Positions 22,368 through 26,505 of a stretch of DNA of 26,505 bases are shown in pieces. The stretch lies in IMG/VR virus record IMGVR_UViG_3300017769_000103, positions 1 through 26,505 of that record. The stretch is one strand, 5' to 3'. The notes beneath the pieces are model-generated. The model did no database searches. It had not been told where the DNA came from and worked only from the letters and a program-made list of their open reading frames with translations. The DNA is from a virus. A program made the position numbers and the translations under genes. Position 1 is the first letter of the stretch, and each line of letters opens with the position of its first letter.

Positions 22368-22652
22368 ATGGCACTTACAGAAACACAAGTAGAAGATAAG
22401 ATTGAAGTCGTAGGAGATCACAAGCATGTGCAAGTTCGTACAGCTACAGTGATAGCTAGAGATGGAGCAGAGATCAGCAGAGCATTTCATCGTCACGTTT
22501 TAACTTGCTCAACTAAATCAGGTGATCCACTTGCATGGGGTGATACAGATATCTCAGGTGAGTCAACAGAAGTACAAGCAATATGCAATGCAGTTTGGAC
22601 AAGTGCAGTGAAGACTGCATATCAAACAGCAATGGATGCAGCAGAAATATAG
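22368..22652 (+). CDS. Small fibre-cassette accessory protein, 94 aa
   Basis: It has the strongest ribosome site in the window, AAAGGAGG five bases before ATG. The sequence (MALTETQVEDKIEVVGDHKH, then QVRTATVIARDGAEISRAFH and a VQAICNAVWT helix) matches a short protein I recognise beside the fibres of many marine phages, with no established function. It is two strands plus a C-terminal helix by eye, without membrane or signal segments. It stands inside the segment bounded by the repeated hairpins, together with the following fibre, and may have moved with it. Confidence 0.7.
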   Translation: MALTETQVEDKIEVVGDHKHVQVRTATVIARDGAEISRAFHRHVLTCSTKSGDPLAWGDTDISGESTEVQAICNAVWTSAVKTAYQTAMDAAEI

Positions 22653-22661
22653 GAGACTAAC

Positions 22662-23399
22662 ATGAGTCGCGCAAGAGATACCGCAGATCAAATAAATAGA
22701 GTAAACTCTAGTGCGGCTGATGCTACCGCTATAACTGTAGACAGTTCAGAACGTGTAATGATTGGTACGTCAACATCATCGTCTTCCTCTAACGTAAAAC
22801 TTCTCATGTCAGGTTCAAGTGGTGCTTTTACTCAATATAGTCACAATGGTGGAGCTGGTTCAGTAGTAGGTACACCTGATGCATCTACTCTTGCTTTCTA
22901 CACATACACAGGCAACATTGGCTCTGAAACTTATACAGAACGTGCGCGCATTGACAGTGACGGACTAAAATTTCACGGAGACACTGCCGCTGCTAACGCT
23001 TTGAATGATTATGAAGAGGGAACTTGGACACCAACAAATTCAGGTACAGTAGGCGTTGCACAATCTACTGGGAAATATACAAAGGTTGGTGAAGTCGTAC
23101 ATTTTCACTTATACTTTGATTGGACTTCAAATACATCTATGACTCAAGTATTTTCTGGTCTTCCATTTCTTGTTAAGGGTTCAGGCACACCAGAGAATAC
23201 ATACTATACCATGTGTAGCACTTGGAATAATCAAGGAACAAACTACGCTTCTTCAAGGACAATGTTGTTAGGGTATGCTGTACCTAACACTGGAAATGTA
23301 GAGTTTACGTCTTGTGGTTCTAATGTCTCAGGCGCAACTCCAACATTTAATAGTAGTGGAACACTTTATATGACAGGATTTTACTACACAGCATCATAA
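22662..23399 (+). CDS. Second fibre-tip-like protein, 245 aa
   Basis: AGGAG precedes the ATG. The N-terminus (MSRARDTADQINRVNSS then ADATAITVDSSERVMIGT) is a short attachment-like region seen in marine fibre genes and parallels NATAITIDSNEGVNIGKT in the previous fibre. The body includes ERARIDSDGLKF, and from NDYEEGTWTP onward it shares the C-terminal domain of the gene at 21215 (GxYTKxGxxV, beta strands to the end). DNA identity at the start of that domain is 25 of 26 bases (21935-21960 against 23007-23032). It has no S74 domain. It probably adds an alternative receptor-binding tip. The stop codon lies in the second copy of the hairpin repeat. Confidence 0.75.
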   Translation: MSRARDTADQINRVNSSAADATAITVDSSERVMIGTSTSSSSSNVKLLMSGSSGAFTQYSHNGGAGSVVGTPDASTLAFYTYTGNIGSETYTERARIDSDGLKFHGDTAAANALNDYEEGTWTPTNSGTVGVAQSTGKYTKVGEVVHFHLYFDWTSNTSMTQVFSGLPFLVKGSGTPENTYYTMCSTWNNQGTNYASSRTMLLGYAVPNTGNVEFTSCGSNVSGATPTFNSSGTLYMTGFYYTAS

Positions 23400-23426
23400 C
23401 CCTCTCAGAGATTGGGTTGGACAGGT
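23396..23426 (+). repeat. Direct repeat with inverted ends, copy 2
   Basis: ATAACCCTCTCAGAGATTGG continues to GGACAGGT and pairs with copy 1 at 22304-22333. Here the inverted ends are longer (AACCC with GGGTT at 23398-23402 and 23414-23418, plus an inner TCT/AGA), giving a bulged hairpin. The TAA stop of the fibre gene is part of the repeat. Confidence 0.75.
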
Positions 23427-23446
23427 ATTAATTAAAGGATACAATA

Positions 23447-23638
23447 ATGAATAAAAGAACTATATCTTCTGCACATGACAGGCTTGACGAGTTGGAAAAG
23501 CAAGTGGTTGCAATTAAAACTGAAGTTAAGATACAATTCAAAGATCTGTTTGGTCGTGTTAAACGTATGGAAAGCATTATGATTGCAGCAACAGGAGCAA
23601 TACTAACCTTGCTTGTTGCAGTCTTGATGAAGATGTAA
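23447..23638 (+). CDS. Coiled-coil membrane protein, XhlA/holin-like, 63 aa
   Basis: The N-terminal 40 residues are a charged heptad helix (RLDELEKQVVAIKTEVKIQF then DLFGRVKRMES) and the C-terminal 20 (IMIAATGAILTLLVAVLMKM) one transmembrane helix. That is the layout and length of hemolysin-XhlA-type lysis accessory proteins, which act with holins. AAGGAT lies about eight bases before the ATG. It opens the lysis and envelope block, with its stop shared with the lipoprotein start (TAATG). Alternatives: a membrane anchor for another complex. The family is by pattern. Confidence 0.68.
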   Translation: MNKRTISSAHDRLDELEKQVVAIKTEVKIQFKDLFGRVKRMESIMIAATGAILTLLVAVLMKM

Positions 23639-23859
23639 TGTTAATAAGACTATTGTTTCTTTCTATGCTAGCGGGATGTACACAGCTAGAGTCGCCAACC
23701 TTATCATATCCAAGTGTATGCATGGGTGATAAGAACTGTGAAAGAAATCAGAACGCTAGGACTATGGGTGGTATGGGTTATCCTGATGCTGCCCTTACAA
23801 TTATGTGTAGTGACGATACCTTTAGGAGCGCACTGGAAGAACAATGTGGAGATGTATAG
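23638..23859 (+). CDS. Small lipoprotein with Cys motif, 73 aa
   Basis: The first 14 residues form a lipoprotein signal with lipobox LAGC (residues 11-14), predicting export and lipid attachment at C14. The mature part contains CERNQNARTMGGMG and LTIMCSDDTFRSA, followed by a C-terminal Cys (EEQCGDV). The same motif recurs in the next gene (CNRRKDAR, NLGGMG, SIMCSSENVFRAM), so the two are related. It could be an Rz1-like outer-membrane lysis lipoprotein by size and place, but it is not Pro-rich, so I prefer unknown function. It overlaps the next gene by 16 bases in another frame. Confidence 0.7.
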   Translation: MLIRLLFLSMLAGCTQLESPTLSYPSVCMGDKNCERNQNARTMGGMGYPDAALTIMCSDDTFRSALEEQCGDV

Positions 23860-24521
23860 CCTTATTACTTCTCTTCTCTAGCACAGCACACGCTGAAACT
23901 GGAGAGAGTTCTTCCTTTAATACGAACTCTGGCAATGACGACAGTGTGATTGAGAGTTACAACGAGAGCGATACAACTAACAACACATACAATGGGGCTG
24001 GGTCATCACCTAAGTCGCAGCCAGTTTATACCAGCAACGCACCTACAATGATGGGCGGTGGTGGTAATGATTCATGCCTAGTACCGAAATCACATGGCAT
24101 ACAACTATTTACATTAGGTTTATCTGGTGGAGGAATGACACAAGATGAATCATGTAATCGCAGAAAGGATGCGCGGCTAATAGGTACGCCGCAAAACCTA
24201 GGAGGAATGGGGCTACAAGTTTCTGGCATCAGTATAATGTGTAGCTCCGAAAATGTATTTAGGGCAATGGCACTAGCTTCCACACCTTGCCCGATTACAG
24301 ATATTAAAACAGGACGTATACAAACAGGTCGTAAGGCTTACGAAATGATGCGTGGAAATCCTGAAATATATGTAGTAGGGTACAAAGAATCTAAGGTTTT
24401 TTGGGATGCCTTTCTATTAATGGCAATGAAGGAATTACCAGATGTTGAAACGAATAAAAGTAATAAGCCTAGCTTGTCTTCTAGGTTCAGGAGCAAGCGC
24501 ACAGCAAGCCCCAGAGATTAA
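23844..24521 (+). CDS. Secreted Cys-motif protein, 225 aa
   Basis: The signal peptide is residues 1-17 (MWRCIALLLLFSSTAHA, then E), so the protein is exported. A low-complexity Ser/Asn/Thr/Gly linker fills about residues 18-75. The folded part from about residue 77 contains LGLSGGGMTQDESCNRRKDA (C104 within), NLGGMG, SIMCSSENVFRAM (C133) and a further Cys in TPCPI. The region shares its motif with the preceding lipoprotein, and I recognise this Cys-R-AR-LGGMG-SIMC pattern from marine phages, without known function. C-terminal residues overlap the next gene for 80 bases. Likely acts in periplasm or envelope; it may be virion- or lysis-related. Confidence 0.72.
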   Translation: MWRCIALLLLFSSTAHAETGESSSFNTNSGNDDSVIESYNESDTTNNTYNGAGSSPKSQPVYTSNAPTMMGGGGNDSCLVPKSHGIQLFTLGLSGGGMTQDESCNRRKDARLIGTPQNLGGMGLQVSGISIMCSSENVFRAMALASTPCPITDIKTGRIQTGRKAYEMMRGNPEIYVVGYKESKVFWDAFLLMAMKELPDVETNKSNKPSLSSRFRSKRTASPRD

Positions 24522-25209
24522 AGATCTATACGATGCTGCTATTATAATAGAGCAGCAAGTAACATTAGGTGCAGTCTTGGTGTTAGCTGCTACTGACTAC
24601 GCTAATGCCAGTAACATCATAGCTGATGGGTCGTTTACTCAAGCGCATGTAACGTCAGCGCAACTTACTAGTTACAATGATGCAGTTGATGTGGTTGCTG
24701 CTATGGATTTTTCTGCAGCAGAGAGTGCTACTGAGTTATTCAAAGCAGAGTATGACAGTGCAATGATTATGTTGGGCATGTCGGTTGATGATCTATCTGC
24801 TGCTAGTGCAAGCGTGATGGCAGCTAAAGTAATAGCAACGAAAGCATCGACAGCAGACACTAGGCCAGAGTCATTAGCATTACAAAACTATTTAAAAGAT
24901 ATAGATATAACAGAAGAGATGCGTCTTGATTATAACAATGCATTAGATGCTGTTGGTAAGTGGACGCAGCTATCAGGTGCATACTTAGCTGCATCTAATA
25001 ACTCAAGCCTTACAAGTTCTATTGATAGTTACGCACACAGTAACAACATAGTCGTTGGTAACTATACTGCTGTTGAGTATGACTATAGTAAAGATGAGTA
25101 TTTAATTACTTGGTCAGGTGAGGGTACAGGCTGGACGCAATACACTGCATCAAATCAAAAGACTGCTGATGATTTGTATGACTTTGCGTCAGCATATACA
25201 CAGGAGTAA
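24442..25209 (+). CDS. Secreted Ala/Ser-rich protein, 255 aa
   Basis: The start ATG lies 80 bases inside the previous gene, in another frame. It is chosen because AAGGA (24430-24434) precedes it and because the first 20 residues (MLKRIKVISLACLLGSGASA) make a typical signal peptide ending in ASA before QQAPEI. The mature protein is rich in Ala, Ser, Asp and Thr, helical in the first half (YDAAIIIEQQVTLGA and ATELFKAEYDSAMIML), with a more beta-like Tyr-rich end. It has no cysteine after the signal peptide and no catalytic motif. I do not recognise a family. Context suggests a periplasmic or envelope factor expressed with the lysis genes. Confidence 0.68.
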   Translation: MLKRIKVISLACLLGSGASAQQAPEIKDLYDAAIIIEQQVTLGAVLVLAATDYANASNIIADGSFTQAHVTSAQLTSYNDAVDVVAAMDFSAAESATELFKAEYDSAMIMLGMSVDDLSAASASVMAAKVIATKASTADTRPESLALQNYLKDIDITEEMRLDYNNALDAVGKWTQLSGAYLAASNNSSLTSSIDSYAHSNNIVVGNYTAVEYDYSKDEYLITWSGEGTGWTQYTASNQKTADDLYDFASAYTQE

Positions 25210-25213
25210 TGAT

Positions 25214-25630
25214 ATGTCTGAAGATATTGAAATCAAAGCTGGAGGGTTTACGCTTAGAGGTTGGCATTTACTGGCTATTACTTCTGCTATTGGTGGGCTT
25301 TCTTCCAGTATTTACTATGGTTACGATGTTGTTAATAGGTTTTGGGATGTAGAAGCTACAGTCACAGAGGTCGTAGCTGTTGAGCCACGCATACAAGCAC
25401 TCGAACAAACGCTACAATCAAATGACGTTGAGGGTTTGGCTGCATCCCTAGCCAGAATAACTACACAGATGACACAGATCTTAGAGACACAGGCTACACT
25501 TGTTGATTTAAAATCACAGGTTGAGAAGTCTACCATCTTAACTGATGGCATTGAACAAAGCCTTGAAGATTTACAGGCTGATATAGATAGCACATGGGAT
25601 GCTATCGATGCATTGGAGAAACCACTATGA
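25214..25630 (+). CDS. Membrane-anchored coiled-coil protein, 138 aa
   Basis: ATG 25214 has GGAG at 25203-25206; a longer frame from 25118 overlaps the previous gene and is unlikely. After a polar start, residues about 16-40 (GWHLLAITSAIGGLSSSIYY) form one transmembrane segment. The rest, from about residue 45 to the end, is acidic heptad coiled coil (EPRIQALEQTLQSN, VDLKSQVEKST). This is the shape of an inner-membrane spanin (Rz type) or of a holin-associated anchor. No matching classical Rz1 partner is nested in it, although the lipoprotein at 23638 is nearby. The stop overlaps the next ATG. Confidence 0.68.
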   Translation: MSEDIEIKAGGFTLRGWHLLAITSAIGGLSSSIYYGYDVVNRFWDVEATVTEVVAVEPRIQALEQTLQSNDVEGLAASLARITTQMTQILETQATLVDLKSQVEKSTILTDGIEQSLEDLQADIDSTWDAIDALEKPL

Positions 25631-25938
25631 AAAAATTTGAAGACTTCGACAAGGACGGCAACGGAAACATTGATAAGTCTGAATGGGATGCGCTCGAGTA
25701 CGAGGATCGTAAGCGTAGGCTAGAGGACGAGGATGCTCAACGGGATGCACAACGTAAGATGACGTGGTTCGCCCTGTCAGGGATGCTCCTATACCCCTTG
25801 GCGGTGGTGCTAGCAGATCTATTGACTTTGGTTGAGGCTGCTAAGATACTTGGTAGCATGGCGAGCGTGTATTTTGTATCGGTTGCTGGTATAGTTGCTG
25901 CGTTCTTTGGTGCGTCAGCGTTCTCGAAAGGAAAGTAA
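25627..25938 (+). CDS. EF-hand, two-TM holin-like protein, 103 aa
   Basis: The ATG overlaps the previous stop (ATGA) with GGAG nearby; the longer frame from 25594 is rejected. Residues 8-19 (DKDGNGNIDKSE) are a textbook calcium-binding EF-hand loop: Asp 1, Asp 3, Asn 5, Gly 6, Ile 8, Asp 9, Glu 12. A charged linker (EDRKRRLEDEDAQRDAQRK) follows, then two hydrophobic segments, about residues 40-62 and 70-96, and a Lys tail. I recognise similar EF-hand/two-TM proteins in marine phages; function unknown. Size and place between two membrane proteins and an endolysin suggest a holin or a holin modulator, perhaps calcium-sensitive; the last point is speculation. Confidence 0.75.
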   Translation: MKKFEDFDKDGNGNIDKSEWDALEYEDRKRRLEDEDAQRDAQRKMTWFALSGMLLYPLAVVLADLLTLVEAAKILGSMASVYFVSVAGIVAAFFGASAFSKGK

Positions 25939-25939
25939 T

Positions 25940-26287
25940 ATGCTTGGACTTGGATTGATAGGTAAGGTTGCTGATCTTGCTGGTGCTGTGATAGATTCGA
26001 AGGCTGTTGTTAAGAAGGCTGAAGCTGAAACTAAGATGAAGCTTGCAACTGGTGAGATCTCTTGGGAGCAAGCAGCAATCAAGGCCAGCGAGAATAGCTG
26101 GAAGGATGAGGCTTGGACTGTATGCTTTATTGCAATCGTTGCGTGTTCATTTGTTCCACCGCTGCAGCCCTATATGAAGGAGGGCTTTGCTAATCTCGAA
26201 GCTGCGCCGCAGTGGTTTCAATGGTCATTGTATGCCAGCATAGCAGCCAGCTTTGGTATCCGTACTATGAAAGGATTTAAAAAATGA
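25940..26287 (+). CDS. GTA-type 3TM holin
   Basis: The 115-aa product starts at ATG 25940 after AAAGGAAAG. An N-terminal amphipathic region (GLIGKVADLAGAVID) and a Lys/Ala/Glu helix (residues 21-50) lead to the SWKDEAW motif and two clear membrane helices (about 59-77 and 91-108), ending RTMKGFKK. This is the arrangement of the 3TM holin first named in alphaproteobacterial gene transfer agents (GTA_holin_3TM), with the N-terminal helix counted as the third segment. Holins open the inner membrane to release the endolysin, which follows immediately (ATGA overlap). It is the clearest host hint, towards Alphaproteobacteria. Confidence 0.85.
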   Translation: MLGLGLIGKVADLAGAVIDSKAVVKKAEAETKMKLATGEISWEQAAIKASENSWKDEAWTVCFIAIVACSFVPPLQPYMKEGFANLEAAPQWFQWSLYASIAASFGIRTMKGFKK

Positions 26288-26505
26288 GTGAGGCAATGAA
26301 GATATTGCAAGATCGTATCGGTGCATCAGCCGATGGGAACTTTGGGCCCAACACAGCGAGAGCAATCGTTGATTACTTTGGTTTGTCTCGTAAGCGTGGC
26401 GCACATTTGTTAGGTCAGGCAGCACATGAGTCAGGAATGTTTCGCTTAACCAGAGAGAACCTTAACTATTCTGCTGAGTCTATGATGCGTGTGTGGCCTA
26501 AGAGA
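26284..26505 (+). CDS. Endolysin, GH19 type, 5' part (cut by window end)
   Basis: The gene starts with ATG overlapping the holin stop and stays open for 74 codons to the window edge. Residues about 7-29 (ILQDRIGASADGNFGPNTAR) resemble a peptidoglycan-binding repeat. HLLGQAAHESGMFRL then gives the GH19 chitinase-like lysozyme signature with catalytic Glu in HES, and ENLNYSAESMMRVWPKR is the second conserved phrase of that family. The expected full length is about 200 residues, so most of the catalytic domain is outside. It would cut the glycan strands of peptidoglycan after holin opening. Confidence 0.88.
   Translation, partial: MSEAMKILQDRIGASADGNFGPNTARAIVDYFGLSRKRGAHLLGQAAHESGMFRLTRENLNYSAESMMRVWPKR

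Noticed and set aside
25118-25213. Longer N-terminus of the coiled-coil membrane protein, and similar extensions at 25594-25626 and 25895-25939
   Set aside because: All three extend into the preceding genes, while ribosome sites or stop/start overlaps mark the internal ATGs.
1-26505. Gene transfer agent instead of phage
   Set aside because: The GTA-type holin is the only link; connector, scaffold, nozzle and ejection proteins show a podoviral virion.
1-26505. tRNA, integrase, insertion sequence or attachment site
   Set aside because: No cloverleaf, recombinase or transposase motifs, nor terminal inverted repeats were seen in the gaps or genes.

Overview
The window is a densely packed late-gene block of a tailed phage with podovirus (T7-like) virion architecture. 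Every supported gene lies on the + strand, most stop/start codons touch or overlap (ATGA, TAATG), and the base composition is AT-rich. Gene families (podoviral connector, gp11/gp12-type tail proteins, gp14/15/16-type ejection proteins, a T7-gp17-type fibre head, a GTA-type 3TM holin and several small proteins I recognise from marine phages) point to a marine podovirus, probably infecting an alphaproteobacterium. Host and genus are inferred and not certain.

Layout. (1) 1-147: non-coding leader with a tandem 10-bp repeat and a putative promoter. (2) 148-3727: packaging. The terminase small subunit is followed by seven very short, mostly lysine-rich genes and then the large terminase (ATPase plus nuclease). 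(3) 3790-7950: head. A small glycine-rich protein, portal, Bbp19-like protein, scaffold, a GNAT-like gp13 relative, then the major capsid protein with a structured leader and a GNRA hairpin after it. (4) 8001-18186: tail tube/nozzle and the DNA-ejection proteins (155, 1064 and 1246 aa). The last carries an HExxH zinc-metalloprotease-like insertion. (5) 18255-23399: host-recognition cassette with four fibre-like genes (one with a 20-unit decapeptide shaft, one with an S74 chaperone) and two small accessory genes. The 3' ends of two fibre genes and a following hairpin are duplicated. (6) 23447-26505: envelope/lysis cassette with a coiled-coil TM protein, a lipoprotein, two secreted proteins, another TM coiled-coil protein, an EF-hand two-TM protein, a GTA-type holin and the start of a GH19 endolysin cut by the window end.

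How it works together: the terminase loads DNA through the portal into a capsid built on the scaffold; gp11/gp12-like proteins close the tail; the ejectosome proteins travel into the host envelope; fibres choose the host; the last block opens the cell. A TTGTGCRTTG element occurs before the packaging, portal, capsid and fibre blocks and may be a shared promoter element. The most unusual items are the metalloprotease-like insertion in the ejection protein, the repeated promoter-like element, the duplicated fibre 3' end with its hairpin, the pair of secreted proteins sharing a Cys-rich motif, and the canonical EF-hand on a holin-like protein.
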